Assembly (NCBI RefSeq): GCF_004571195.1
Contig: NZ_CP038271.1
Span: 1,621,001 to 1,685,000, forward strand
DNA: 64,000 bases
Direction of reading: 5' to 3'
Origin: Legionella geestiana
Lineage (GTDB): Bacteria; Pseudomonadota; Gammaproteobacteria; Legionellales; Legionellaceae
Under the pieces are notes generated by a model. The model did not search any database. It was given only the letters and a program-made list of their open reading frames with translations, and was not told where the DNA came from. Of the stretch, positions 36,715 through 45,745 are shown in pieces. The first letter of the stretch is position 1. The number at the start of each line of letters is the position of its first letter. A program made the translations under genes and the position numbers.

Positions 36715-37163
36715 GTGGGAGAGTACCGGTTATCGTGCATGGCACATGCGCCATGCATGTGTACTTAGTGAGAGTCCTCAGTGCATGATGTGAAGCGAAA
36801 ACATGAAGTTTTGACGGGTTGTGCATTAAAGCGCACAATGACACCCTGCATCGCATTTGCAGCATCTTGTAATGAGGATGTGCCTGAGCCCTGTGTACGG
36901 GACATTTTTTCCGCGCCGGGGGATTCACGTGTATTTTTGTACCGTGAGCAGGCTGAATCGTTCCATGCGCTGGCTCCGTGCCACATCCCGAATGGGTCCC
37001 CGCCTGCGCGGGGAAGACAGTGTGGGAGAGATTTTGGCCTCTGCACACACCCCGAATCCTGTCATTCCCGCGCAGGCAGGAACCCATCCATGTGGCGGCA
37101 CGGGGCTAACTCCAGCATGAGATCTGAGAAGACAACAATTTTGTCCGTACGCAGGCCTGAGCC
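36715..37163. other. Non-coding gap between convergent dotA and dotB
   Basis: 449 bases without a believable gene. It holds a hairpin TGCATGGC/GCCATGCA (36736-36757) shortly after dotA without a T tract, a hairpin TTGTGC/GCACAA (36819-36838), a weak promoter-like TTGACG-N17-CACAAT (36811-36839), and an inverted pair of REP-like sequences (36976-37103). In L. pneumophila several genes separate dotA from dotDCB; here they are absent. Confidence 0.8.
36976..37103. repeat. Inverted pair of REP-like palindromic repeats
   Basis: GTCATTCCCGCGCAGGCAGG and its continuation (37060-37103) recur, inverted, at 36976-37019. The complement of the left copy differs from the right copy by a few substitutions and short gaps over about 44 bases. 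The motif GTCATTCCCGCG(C)AGGC is a dispersed repeat known from many proteobacteria. The copies face each other with about 40 bases between and can form a long hairpin, perhaps ending both convergent transcripts. Confidence 0.75.
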
Positions 37164-38300
37164 TTAAAACCCGTGTTGAGAATAGTCTTTTGTGCCTGCG
37201 GTTATCAGCTTGTAGACACGTTCACTGATAATACCCTGTTCAAACTTCGCCTTGGCGTCCACCGTCATTAACTGACCGCGTTCACGAACGAGTCGTCGGG
37301 TAACAGCGGTTACTTCGTTCGGATCAGACTCCAGCAGGATGTCGCGCGTTGCTTCGTCAAACACCAGATATTCCCGCAGCGCCACCCGTTTTTCATCCAC
37401 GGTCGGCACCAGTTTTTGCCAGATACAGAGGCGAATGGTTTCGAGAATATCAATAGTGCGCCCAAGGCGCTCTTCACCGGCAAAGGAGGTTACGAGGCGG
37501 CGCATGGTTTCGGCCACACCCGACGTGTGCAGGGTTGTATAGACCGGGTGACCGGTTAACGCGGCCTCAAGGGCGGCACTGATGGTTTCCGCGTCACGGC
37601 ACTCTCCCACCATGATGAGCCGCGGCTTGCGCCGAAGGGCGTTACGCACACCATCAGCGAAATTTGGCAGATGACGGGGAATTTCTGACTGGCTGACCAC
37701 GGAAGATGCAGCTTCAATTTCATCGTAAACAAATTCAATGGGCGCTTCGTAGGTTAATACCTTGCGGTTAGACTCATCCGCTTCGATGAGGCTTCGAATA
37801 ATGGATGCCAGCAGGGTTGATTTTCCTGAACCGGTGGCGCCAGTAATAAATACGATGCCTTCCTGTGGGGCTATGGCTTCGAGTATGTTCTCAGGCAACC
37901 CCATGGATTCAAGTTTTGGCGGAGTAGTCGGGATGGTACGCAGCGTTATCTGGATAGCATCATGTCCCTCAACAAGGCATGCAGTACCATTCACCCGGTA
38001 GCGGTAACGCAGACCACGGTTTGGACGAAATTCAAAATGCGTATCAATGTCCTTACCGGATAAAAGTTGCGTTGTAGCATTAGGGCCGTAAATGTTGTTG
38101 ATAAGGTCGCCCACTTCCGTATTCGAAAGGCGCCGGTTAGTCAGACGCAAAAGCCGTCCATACACCTCAGCATAGATGGGTTCGCCTGTCTGGATGGTGA
38201 TGTCAGACGCGTTCAGGCTCTCGGCATGCTCCAGCATTTTCTCCATGAAAAGCGGGGTAAACCGTGATGGCTCATCCGGCATGAAGTTCAGGTTGTTCAT
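37164..38300 (-). CDS. dotB: Dot/Icm secretion ATPase DotB
   Basis: 378-residue cytoplasmic VirB11/PilT-like hexameric ATPase powering Dot/Icm assembly and transport. Walker A GATGSGKS at residues 154-161, an Asp box before it and Walker B-like RLIMVGECRD near 240, His box in TGHPVYTTLHTSG. N-terminal domain SDITIQTGEPIYAEVYGRLLR is the DotB type. Last gene of dotD-dotC-dotB; its ATG overlaps the dotC stop by four bases. Confidence 0.96.
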   Translation of the reverse strand: MNNLNFMPDEPSRFTPLFMEKMLEHAESLNASDITIQTGEPIYAEVYGRLLRLTNRRLSNTEVGDLINNIYGPNATTQLLSGKDIDTHFEFRPNRGLRYRYRVNGTACLVEGHDAIQITLRTIPTTPPKLESMGLPENILEAIAPQEGIVFITGATGSGKSTLLASIIRSLIEADESNRKVLTYEAPIEFVYDEIEAASSVVSQSEIPRHLPNFADGVRNALRRKPRLIMVGECRDAETISAALEAALTGHPVYTTLHTSGVAETMRRLVTSFAGEERLGRTIDILETIRLCIWQKLVPTVDEKRVALREYLVFDEATRDILLESDPNEVTAVTRRLVRERGQLMTVDAKAKFEQGIISERVYKLITAGTKDYSQHGF

Positions 38301-39238
38301 GGCATCCCCCGGTCATTAATGGGTGCAATCACGGGTTGCCAGGCTTTGCTGGTGATGTTGATTTCCGCACCGCGCGCGACTTTTTCCATGTTGCGATACT
38401 GAGCAAGGGTATTTTCCTCTCGGGCAACGGCGGCGCGCCACTCTTCGCTGTTGACATTCAGTGCCGGCAGAGCAGTGATGCGCAGTACACGGTCATCGAT
38501 ATGAATTTCATTCGCATCCCCGGTAACGCCGAGGTCTGTGTGCGATACAAACGGTGCCGAGACCATGTTCATGGCCAGCAGCTTTCGATAAAGAATCATG
38601 CCTGCAAAGTCTTCCTTGATGCGTGCAACGCTTTCCTCAAGAATGGTGTTGGCCTGTTCAATGCCGTTTTTCCAGCCTTTTTCGATGTAATGGCACCACA
38701 ATTGTCGTTCGGCACGGGTTTTCGGGAGCAGGGTAACATTGGGGTACTCAGGCTTTTTATAGTCCATCCAGAGGTATTGGCGCCAGTTTGGCGGGGTCGT
38801 GACAAAACGAGCCTGCTTTGAGACTTTATAGGTTCTGTCGGAGACGCGGATGGTCTGGGTATCAGCAAGGTTCAGCGTGTTACGGCCTTCCAGAAGCACC
38901 GGTGGCAGCACATTATGTTCAAGCACGAGAGCGTTAAAGTCAAAAATGGTGTCCAGACGGCGCGCCTGCTTGTTAAGCTGCTCGTCAATTTCCTTGGCGC
39001 GCGCGGCAAGAGCTGCCTGCGCACCAAGACTCAGGGCGGTTTCACGCAAAGCCATTTCACGAATTTTGCTCATTTGCTGTGAGGTACGTGAGCGCGTGCG
39101 CGCGGTTCCACCGGTATCGGCCATTGACTGAAGGCCGGCCAGTGAGCCGGTATCTCCGGTTCGCTGTGGCGTGCGGGGGGCGCAGCCGCCGAGCACCAGA
39201 GCGGCGGTCACAAGAAGACTAGGAATAAATTTTCGCAT
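38297..39238 (-). CDS. dotC: Dot/Icm outer-membrane lipoprotein DotC
   Basis: 313-residue lipoprotein of the Dot/Icm core complex, known to help place DotH in the outer membrane. ATG 39236-39238 gives the signal MRKFIPSLLVTAALVLGGC with lipobox LGGC; an upstream in-frame start would spoil it. The PPNWRQYLWMDYKKPEYP and ENTLAQYRNMEK segments fit DotC. It overlaps the end of dotD by 20 bases and dotB by four, so the three are one transcription unit. Confidence 0.94.
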   Translation of the reverse strand: MRKFIPSLLVTAALVLGGCAPRTPQRTGDTGSLAGLQSMADTGGTARTRSRTSQQMSKIREMALRETALSLGAQAALAARAKEIDEQLNKQARRLDTIFDFNALVLEHNVLPPVLLEGRNTLNLADTQTIRVSDRTYKVSKQARFVTTPPNWRQYLWMDYKKPEYPNVTLLPKTRAERQLWCHYIEKGWKNGIEQANTILEESVARIKEDFAGMILYRKLLAMNMVSAPFVSHTDLGVTGDANEIHIDDRVLRITALPALNVNSEEWRAAVAREENTLAQYRNMEKVARGAEINITSKAWQPVIAPINDRGMP

Positions 39239-39704
39239 AGCGCAATTCAACAACCTGACTGTTGGGATAGACATGGATACTGGCCTTGCTGCCAGCCTGA
39301 TAGTCGATATCACGAAGGATTTCAGCAAGACTTTTGTCTTCAGCGGTAATGCTCACCAGTACGGGAATCGCGGGCTCTCGTCCAAGCACCCGCAGGCGAA
39401 AATGTGCGGCCTTCGCCACGCGCTCGGTAACTTCCTGCACCGGCCCCGCCCAGTCGACGGAAGCGCGTGCCTGGAGGTCATAGGCATTGGGGATGCTCAG
39501 GGTATTATCGTGTGCTGGCGGGGTAATAACTTTCTCCACCCGTGCCATGGCATACATGGATTCACTGACAGAATTAGCCGCTTCAGCAATTTTGATGGAC
39601 GCATCATCAGCCGGCGCATTCACTGGCGGCTTTTTAAACGTAGTGGTGGCGCATCCGGCCAGCAGGGCGGCAACTGCGACAAACAGGATGAATCTCTTCT
39701 TCAT
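39219..39704 (-). CDS. dotD: Dot/Icm outer-membrane lipoprotein DotD
   Basis: 161-residue lipoprotein with a C-terminal secretin N-domain-like fold. ATG 39702-39704 gives a signal ending LLAGC (lipobox). The domain around AYDLQARASVDWAGPVQEV to the end corresponds to the N0-like fold of DotD. First gene of dotDCB, with a good promoter upstream. The usual start in relatives and the lipobox support this choice over the longer frame to 39830. Confidence 0.93.
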   Translation of the reverse strand: MKKRFILFVAVAALLAGCATTTFKKPPVNAPADDASIKIAEAANSVSESMYAMARVEKVITPPAHDNTLSIPNAYDLQARASVDWAGPVQEVTERVAKAAHFRLRVLGREPAIPVLVSITAEDKSLAEILRDIDYQAGSKASIHVYPNSQVVELRYAKIYS

Positions 39705-39738
39705 TAGGGCTTGATTGGATTGGATAGAGTCTCCGTTG

Positions 39739-39767
39739 ATTGAAACAGTAGACTTACTGCTTGTCAA
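39739..39767 (-). promoter_or_regulatory. Promoter of dotDCB with inverted repeat in the spacer
   Basis: Minus strand: perfect -35 TTGACA (39762-39767), 17 bases, TTCAAT (39739-39744; 4 of 6). The spacer contains CAGTA-N4-TACTG (39746-39759), a perfect inverted repeat suited to a dimeric repressor. Transcription would start about 25-30 bases before dotD. Confidence 0.5.
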
Positions 39768-39811
39768 GAAGATTCGCGCCATCCGGCTGATTCGCGTATG
39801 AAGGATTTGGT

Positions 39812-40357
39812 TCAACGCGACCATATCCACAGCGCATAGTGCGAAAGTCCCGCCCGACCTTCTCGAAGCACCTGAAACGCCGCAGGGGGACTGAGGGGAG
39901 CCGCGGCTTCAACATACAGGACGCCCTCAGCTGTCAGCAGGCGGTTCTTTTCAATATGTGCAAGGCAGCTTTCAAGAAGACCTGCATGATAGGGGGGGTC
40001 GAGAAAGATAATATCAAAGGCGGTGCTGGCCTCAGCAAGATATATGCAGGTATCGGTTTTAATTATCTGCAGCTCAGGACGCTTAAGTGTCTCGGCAACG
40101 CGCTGCAGGCTGGCGTGCGCCTTTGCGTCTTTTTCGAGCATGACAACGGCGTTTGCGCCGCGTGAGAGTGCTTCAAAACCGAGCGCGCCGCTGCCGGCAA
40201 AGGCATCAAGGCAACGCGCTTCATGCATGCGCGGCATCAGCCAGTTGAAGAGGGTTTCACGTACTCGGTCCGTGGTCGGGCGTAGACCCGGGCAGTCCGG
40301 CACCGGGATTTTCCGACCGCGAAACCGCCCGCCAATGATGCGAATACCAGGCTTCAA
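39812..40357 (-). CDS. rsmD: 16S rRNA (guanine966-N2)-methyltransferase RsmD
   Basis: 181-residue Rossmann-fold methyltransferase for G966 of 16S rRNA. Motifs: IRIIGGRFRGRKI, GLRPTTDRVRETLFNWL, DAFAGSGALGFEALSRGA (AdoMet binding) and catalytic DPPY in FLDPPYHAG. Start is TTG 40355-40357, overlapping the stop of the upstream M16 gene by four bases; no ATG is available in a suitable place. Confidence 0.93.
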   Translation of the reverse strand: MKPGIRIIGGRFRGRKIPVPDCPGLRPTTDRVRETLFNWLMPRMHEARCLDAFAGSGALGFEALSRGANAVVMLEKDAKAHASLQRVAETLKRPELQIIKTDTCIYLAEASTAFDIIFLDPPYHAGLLESCLAHIEKNRLLTAEGVLYVEAAAPLSPPAAFQVLREGRAGLSHYALWIWSR

Positions 40358-41664
40358 ACCATTTTCCCTACTGATACGGTTAACATCTGACCGGGTTTAA
40401 TATGCTTCTGAAACGCCGTTCGTATGGCATCGGCATTGACCGCGTTGATGCGCGCCAGGTACGTGTCGAGATACTCTTCAGGCAGGTTATAGAATGCGAT
40501 TTTTAACAACAGCTCGGCAATGTTGCGGTTACCGGAGAGCGAGAGCGGGAAGCTGCCCTGTAAAAACTGCTTCGCCGCGGCAAGCTCTGCGTCTGTTGGT
40601 CCTTTCGCGACGAAGTCCTTAAGGGTATCGCGTGTCAGCGCGAGTGCCTCTGCAGCACTTGCCGTTTTAGTCGATAGACCAATCAAAAACGGGCCACCGG
40701 CCGGCATGGGGGCAAACTGGCTGGACACACCATAAGTAAGACCACGGCGATCGCGCACCTCAAGGCTGAGTCTCGACACAAGAGTTCCACCCCCCAGAAT
40801 GTAATTGCCGACTGTAAGGGGAAAATAGTCTGGAGAATGATGGTCAATGCTGACTTCGCCAAGGCGAAGCACCGTTTGGCTGGACGGAAACGGGACCGCT
40901 GCATTCTCCGCAGTTGTAAGCGGGGACGCTTTGGAAATGACTGGCGCCGGTGCGCCTTTTGGCAGGTCGCGGGTGATGGCGTCTGCAAGCGCGTGCGCTT
41001 TTTGAGAATCAATATCTCCAACCAGCACCATGACGGTGTTACGTCCGGTAAAATACGTTTTGTAAAACGTTCGTACGTCATCACGCTTTATGGCATTGAC
41101 GCTTTCAATGGTACCGGTGACGGCATGCGCATACGGATGCGTCCCATAGAGTTTTGCAAAAAACGTGTTGCTGGCCACGTTGTCGGGGGATTCATTGCCT
41201 TCATGAATCGCCATTTTCTGCAATTCTTTCTCACGCAGAACAGCCTCATTATCGAAATCAGGATGAGCCAGCATATCGGCAAACACACCGGTCGCCTCAC
41301 TCAGGGCTTCGGGTTCGGTGAGGGTGCGAAGACTCAGAGCCAGCATGGTACGGCTTGTCTGAGCGCGAAACTGTGCGCCGGTGTTTTCAAGCCGCTCGGC
41401 AATCTGTGTTGCATCCTGCCCGCGGCTGCCTTTGTCGATAAGGCTTGCTGTCAGCATGCTGAGGCCTGGATGTTTGTCATCCCAAGCGCTTCCTGCGGCC
41501 AGTGCCACATTGATATCGAGCATCGGCACTTCGTGTGCGGGATAGAAGACCACACGAACCCCGCTGGTGGTCACCCAGCGTTCGGTACCAGGCAGTATGG
41601 CCTTTGCTGCGCAGGCAAAGCTTGCAAGGCAGAGGGGGAGGGCAAGCAGGGAAGTTTTCATCAC
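40354..41664 (-). CDS. M16-family peptidase-like protein, inactive partner
   Basis: 436 residues with signal peptide (MKTSLLALPLCLASFACA) and two M16 domains. The zinc motif HXXEH is replaced (HPGLSMLTA), so it should be catalytically dead and act as the partner of the active subunit just upstream, as in two-subunit bacterial M16 peptidases. The two genes overlap by four bases. Function in the periplasm unknown; PqqL/AlbF-like naming would be a guess. Confidence 0.85.
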   Translation of the reverse strand: MMKTSLLALPLCLASFACAAKAILPGTERWVTTSGVRVVFYPAHEVPMLDINVALAAGSAWDDKHPGLSMLTASLIDKGSRGQDATQIAERLENTGAQFRAQTSRTMLALSLRTLTEPEALSEATGVFADMLAHPDFDNEAVLREKELQKMAIHEGNESPDNVASNTFFAKLYGTHPYAHAVTGTIESVNAIKRDDVRTFYKTYFTGRNTVMVLVGDIDSQKAHALADAITRDLPKGAPAPVISKASPLTTAENAAVPFPSSQTVLRLGEVSIDHHSPDYFPLTVGNYILGGGTLVSRLSLEVRDRRGLTYGVSSQFAPMPAGGPFLIGLSTKTASAAEALALTRDTLKDFVAKGPTDAELAAAKQFLQGSFPLSLSGNRNIAELLLKIAFYNLPEEYLDTYLARINAVNADAIRTAFQKHIKPGQMLTVSVGKMV

Positions 41665-42983
41665 GAGGCCCCGTTTTGTGGTTCAGGAAAAAGTTCGGCT
41701 TCTGTCAGCGATTGCGCGCGGAAATACCGTCTGGCAACGTCCTGGATATTCTCAGGCGTCACGGCACGGATACGTTTGACATAGTCCGCGCCTGTTTTTT
41801 GGCCAAGCCCGACCGTTTCAAGCAGTCCGATTTCCATTGCCTGACCAAACAGCGAATCTTTCTCAAAGGTTTTTTGCGCAATTATCTGGTTTTTGACCCG
41901 CTGGAGCTCTTTTTCGGAAACCTTTTCGGTTTTCAGCGCATCAAGGGATTTCTGCAGCGCGCTGGCAAGCTCTCTTGAGGTATGGCCTGCTGCGGGAGTG
42001 CCAAAAACGATAAACTGCGTCGTGTAGCGCGCATACAGGTTATACCAGGCACTGGCAGATGCGGCGATGCGCTCCCTGCGTACAAGTTCACGCTGAAAAC
42101 GCGCGCTTTCGCCGCCATCAAGAATACCGGCGATGACTTCCAGCGCATACGCATCTTCAGGATTTTTGGCCGTGGTGACGCCCGGGACGGAATAGCCGAG
42201 CATGACCATTGGCAGCTGCGCCGGTGCGCTGATTTGCACGGTCTTTTTACCGAGCGCCGGCGGCTCCATAACAGTTTTGCGTTCTGGCAGCGAAGAGGGC
42301 TTCAGGTCGCCAAAATATTTTTGCGCAAGCGCTTTCACGTTTTGCGGATTTACATCGCCAACCACCACCAGTGTCGCGTTATTGGGCGCGTAATAACGGG
42401 CGTACCAGGTACGGGCATCCTCAACGCGCATGTGCTCAAGATCGCTCATCCAGCCAATAACCGGGCTGTGGTAAGGTGCTGAGAGATGGGCTGCGGCCAT
42501 AAAGCGTTCAAAGGCGAGTGCTTTGGGATTGTCATCGGTGCGCATGCGCCGCTCTTCCTGGATAACGCGGATTTCCCGCGAGAATTCCTGAGGGTCAAGC
42601 AGCAGGTTTTTCATCCTGTCGGCTTCAAGCTCCAGCATCAGGGGGAGATTTTTAGCCGCAATTTTTTCGTAATACGCGGTGTAATCATTGTTGGTGAACG
42701 CGTTTTCTTCACCGCCAATGGAGGCGACAGTTTTTGAAAAGACACCGAGAGGGTAGCGTTTGGTGCCCTTGAACATCAGGTGCTCAAGCGCGTGAGAGAC
42801 TCCGGTGATGCCGGCTGGCTCATCGGCGGAACCCACGTTATACCATATCATGGAAACGGCCACCGGCGCGCGATGGTCTTCTTTTACGATAACGCGAAGC
42901 CCGTTATCCAGCTTAAACTGCTCAACGGCGGCAAGAGCGCTGCCTGCACAGAGTGCGAGCAAAAATGGCAGAAGTTTAGGCAT
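41661..42983 (-). CDS. M16-family zinc metallopeptidase, active subunit
   Basis: 440 residues. ATG 42981-42983 gives the signal peptide MPKLLPFLLALCAGSALA. Inverted zinc motif HXXEH is intact as HALEHLMFKGT (about residue 65), with the second Glu of the ENAFTNNDYTAYYE stretch further on. Expected to degrade or process short peptides in the periplasm together with the downstream paralog. Divergent from ftsY with 59 bases between starts, a position conserved in Legionella and Coxiella relatives by my recollection. Confidence 0.88.
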   Translation of the reverse strand: MPKLLPFLLALCAGSALAAVEQFKLDNGLRVIVKEDHRAPVAVSMIWYNVGSADEPAGITGVSHALEHLMFKGTKRYPLGVFSKTVASIGGEENAFTNNDYTAYYEKIAAKNLPLMLELEADRMKNLLLDPQEFSREIRVIQEERRMRTDDNPKALAFERFMAAAHLSAPYHSPVIGWMSDLEHMRVEDARTWYARYYAPNNATLVVVGDVNPQNVKALAQKYFGDLKPSSLPERKTVMEPPALGKKTVQISAPAQLPMVMLGYSVPGVTTAKNPEDAYALEVIAGILDGGESARFQRELVRRERIAASASAWYNLYARYTTQFIVFGTPAAGHTSRELASALQKSLDALKTEKVSEKELQRVKNQIIAQKTFEKDSLFGQAMEIGLLETVGLGQKTGADYVKRIRAVTPENIQDVARRYFRAQSLTEAELFPEPQNGAS

Positions 42984-43042
42984 GCTAACCCTGTGTTGAA
43001 AAAGGTGATAGAATTCCACATTTAACTATCGTTGTACACCCC

Positions 43043-44071
43043 ATGATGAAATGGTTTAAGCGAAACACCACGCCCGAAGCTCCGACCTCACACGAGCCCG
43101 GCACGCAGGTTGCCCTAGAAGCGCCTCGCGGGATTTTTGAACGCTTTCGAGAGGGGCTTGGAAAGACGCGCCACCAGCTTGGGGAGCGCATTGGCCGACT
43201 GTTTCTCGGGCGTAAGGAAATCAGCCCCGAACTTCTTGAAGAGCTGGAGACGCTGCTTATCAGCGCGGATGTCGGCATTGACACTGCTACGCGGCTTACT
43301 GATGCGCTGCGGGCACGCCTCGCGCGCCATCAGTTGAAAGATTCAGAGGCACTCTTTACGACACTGGAAGAAGACCTGCGTGCGATTCTTGCCCCCTGTG
43401 CCCAGCCGCTCGAACCAATGACTCCCGATGCCAGTCCCTTTGTGATTCTTATGGTCGGCATTAACGGCGCCGGTAAAACGACTACGGCCGGAAAACTGGC
43501 CCGCCACTTTCGCGAGCAGGGCAAGCGGGTGATGCTGGCTGCAGGTGACACGTTTCGTGCTGCGGCGGTTGAGCAGTTGCAGGCCTGGGGCGAGCGTAAC
43601 GATGTCGCGGTGGTCGCGCAGAGCACCGGTGCTGACAGCGCATCGGTGGTTTTTGATGCTTTTCAGTCAGCAAAAGCTCGCGGGATGGACATCCTGATAG
43701 CTGATACGGCCGGGCGCCTGCACACTCAGGGCAACCTGATGGAGGAATTGCGCAAGATTCGCCGTGTCCTGCAGAAAATTGACCCGGCGGCACCGCATGA
43801 AACGATGCTGGTGCTTGATGCAGGCATTGGCCAGAATGCGGTTAATCAGGCACGTGAATTTCATGAGGCGGTGGCGGTAAGTGGTATCACCATGACCAAA
43901 CTCGATGGCACGGCGCGGGGCGGCATACTTCTCGCCATCGCCGATACCCTGAAAATACCGCTTCGATTTGTGGGCATGGGTGAGGGGATTGACGATCTGC
44001 GTCCCTTTGACGCGAACGCATACGTTCGCGCCATTCTCGGGCATGATGACGTTCCTGAACACGGGGAGTGA
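43043..44071 (+). CDS. ftsY: Signal recognition particle receptor FtsY
   Basis: 342-residue SRP GTPase docking ribosome-SRP complexes at the inner membrane. Shorter acidic/basic N-terminal A domain than E. coli FtsY, then the four-helix N domain and the G domain: G1 GINGAGKTTTAGKLA (about 138-152), DTFRAAAVEQL, G3 DTAGRLHTQ and G4 TKLDGTARGG. ATG at 43043 or 43046. First gene of ftsY-ftsE-ftsX-rpoH. Confidence 0.96.
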   Translation: MMKWFKRNTTPEAPTSHEPGTQVALEAPRGIFERFREGLGKTRHQLGERIGRLFLGRKEISPELLEELETLLISADVGIDTATRLTDALRARLARHQLKDSEALFTTLEEDLRAILAPCAQPLEPMTPDASPFVILMVGINGAGKTTTAGKLARHFREQGKRVMLAAGDTFRAAAVEQLQAWGERNDVAVVAQSTGADSASVVFDAFQSAKARGMDILIADTAGRLHTQGNLMEELRKIRRVLQKIDPAAPHETMLVLDAGIGQNAVNQAREFHEAVAVSGITMTKLDGTARGGILLAIADTLKIPLRFVGMGEGIDDLRPFDANAYVRAILGHDDVPEHGE

Positions 44072-44075
44072 AGAC

Positions 44076-44726
44076 ATGATTCGTCTGGAAAAGGTTTCCA
44101 AGCGTTATCCTGGGGGATTTGAGGCGCTGTCGCAGGTGGATTTTTCCATGGAGCAAGGAGAAATGGTGTTTTTGACCGGGCACTCCGGTGCCGGTAAAAG
44201 CAGCCTTCTGAAACTTGTGTGCGCGCTGGAACGCCCGACCGCGGGCCAGATAACGGTTAATGGCGTGCGTCTCGATACGTTAAAAAAATCCGGTATTGCA
44301 CCTTTTCGCTCAACACTTGGCATAACGTTTCAATCGCCTTTTTTCGTGAGCGACCGCACGGTTTTCGAAAACATTGCCCTGCCGCTTCATATTCAGGGAA
44401 TGCCCGGCGCCATACTCCAGAAGCGGGTGCATGCAGCCCTCGACAGGGTGGGGCTTCTTGACCGTGCAAACAGCCTGCCTCCGCAGCTTTCTGCCGGCGA
44501 ACAGCAGCGTCTTGGCCTTGCCCGCGCCATTGTGCACAAGCCCGCACTCCTGCTCGCAGACGAGCCTACCGGTAACCTTGACCCGGGGCTTTCGGTGGAA
44601 ATCATGCGCCTTTTTGAACAGTTAAACCAGGCGGGAGTCAGCGTGCTGGTGGCCACTCACGAGCTGGGCCTTATAGCCAGCATGAAGCACCGGATTGTCT
44701 GCTTAAAAGGAGGCCGCGCATGTTGA
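44076..44726 (+). CDS. ftsE: Cell division ATP-binding protein FtsE
   Basis: 216-residue ABC ATPase of the FtsEX complex, which activates septal amidases through periplasmic factors. Walker [13 protein letters not shown] (about 36-47), signature [14 protein letters not shown] (about 138) and Walker [12 protein letters not shown]. Four bases after ftsY with GGGGAGTGA upstream; overlaps ftsX by seven bases. Confidence 0.95.
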   Translation: MIRLEKVSKRYPGGFEALSQVDFSMEQGEMVFLTGHSGAGKSSLLKLVCALERPTAGQITVNGVRLDTLKKSGIAPFRSTLGITFQSPFFVSDRTVFENIALPLHIQGMPGAILQKRVHAALDRVGLLDRANSLPPQLSAGEQQRLGLARAIVHKPALLLADEPTGNLDPGLSVEIMRLFEQLNQAGVSVLVATHELGLIASMKHRIVCLKGGRAC

Positions 44727-45652
44727 GCCGAATGTCCCTGCGTCTCACGCACCACCGTCAGGCCGCCCTGAGCAGTCTTAATGAACTCGCCGCGCGTCCA
44801 CTCTCAAGCCTTTTTACGATGACGGTTATCGCGCTTGCGCTGACGCTGCCAACGCTGCTGTGGGTAGTGTCTCACAACCTCTCAGGCCTTAAGGTGGACT
44901 GGCGTAACGGGGGCCATATGGCCGTGTACCTCAAAAGTGGCGTTACGGAAGAAGAGGCCCGTGCCGTGCGCGATACGCTCGCGAGCCTGCCGGGCGTTGG
45001 CGATGCCGTGCTGAAACTGCCGGCCGAAGGGCTTGCCGAGCTTGCCGCTGAGGGTGGCATGGGAGAGGTGCTCCAGTACCTTCCAGATAATCCGCTGCCT
45101 GCCGTGATTGATGTCACGCCGTCACTGTCGGTCACCTCTGAAGCGGCTGAAGATGCGCTTCTCGACCGTTTGCGCACAAGCGCGCTGGTTGAAGAGGTTC
45201 AGGAAGACCGCGCCTTTGTCACCCGACTGCATGCGCTCATGAATCTTCTGAACGCCTTTGACCGCGGACTGATGCTGCTCCTTGCCGGTGCGGTCGTGTT
45301 GATTATTGGCAATACGATGCGACTCCTGATGCATGCGCGCATGGAAGTGATTCGTGTATTGAAGCTTGTGGGCGCGCCTGACAGTTATATCGCCCGTCCG
45401 TTTCTCTATTCTGGAATATGGCTTGGTACGGGCGGTGCTCTGCTCGCGCTCTTTTTTGCCGAGTCGCTGCTCTGGAGCCTGCGTAGTGCCGTAAACGGAG
45501 TAGCAGAAGCGTATGCTACGCAATTTAGCGTTCAGGGTGTCAGTTTTATGCAGACCGTGCTGACGGTATTGCTCGCGGCACTTCTGGGCTGGATGGGGGC
45601 AAAGCTCGCGGTTCTGCCTTTTTTGTCGCGCGATGAGGGTGCACGGACTTGA
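44720..45652 (+). CDS. ftsX: Cell division protein FtsX
   Basis: 310-residue membrane partner of FtsE with four transmembrane helices (about 34-55, 185-208, 233-258 and 275-300) and a periplasmic domain (about 60-175) that contacts the amidase activator. KLVGAPDSYIARPFLYSG is the typical FtsX cytoplasmic loop. Starts inside the end of ftsE. Confidence 0.94.
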   Translation: MLSRMSLRLTHHRQAALSSLNELAARPLSSLFTMTVIALALTLPTLLWVVSHNLSGLKVDWRNGGHMAVYLKSGVTEEEARAVRDTLASLPGVGDAVLKLPAEGLAELAAEGGMGEVLQYLPDNPLPAVIDVTPSLSVTSEAAEDALLDRLRTSALVEEVQEDRAFVTRLHALMNLLNAFDRGLMLLLAGAVVLIIGNTMRLLMHARMEVIRVLKLVGAPDSYIARPFLYSGIWLGTGGALLALFFAESLLWSLRSAVNGVAEAYATQFSVQGVSFMQTVLTVLLAALLGWMGAKLAVLPFLSRDEGART

Positions 45653-45745
45653 CCGGAGAGCCTCGATTGCCGTAGCATGCTCATTGTTCTTAAAATGTGC
45701 TAAAATGAATCAAGTTTTTTCATTTGATTGAACAGGAGTGTATCC

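Noticed and set aside
36781..37167. 128-codon plus-strand open frame between dotA and dotB, and a 157-codon one on the other strand
   Set aside because: Both run through the REP repeats (giving CHSRAGRNP-type sequence known from repeat translation), lack a ribosome-binding site and have no protein-like features.
40837..41784. 315-codon frame antisense to the M16 peptidases
   Set aside because: Opposite conserved coding sequence of both peptidases; composition is that of a shadow.
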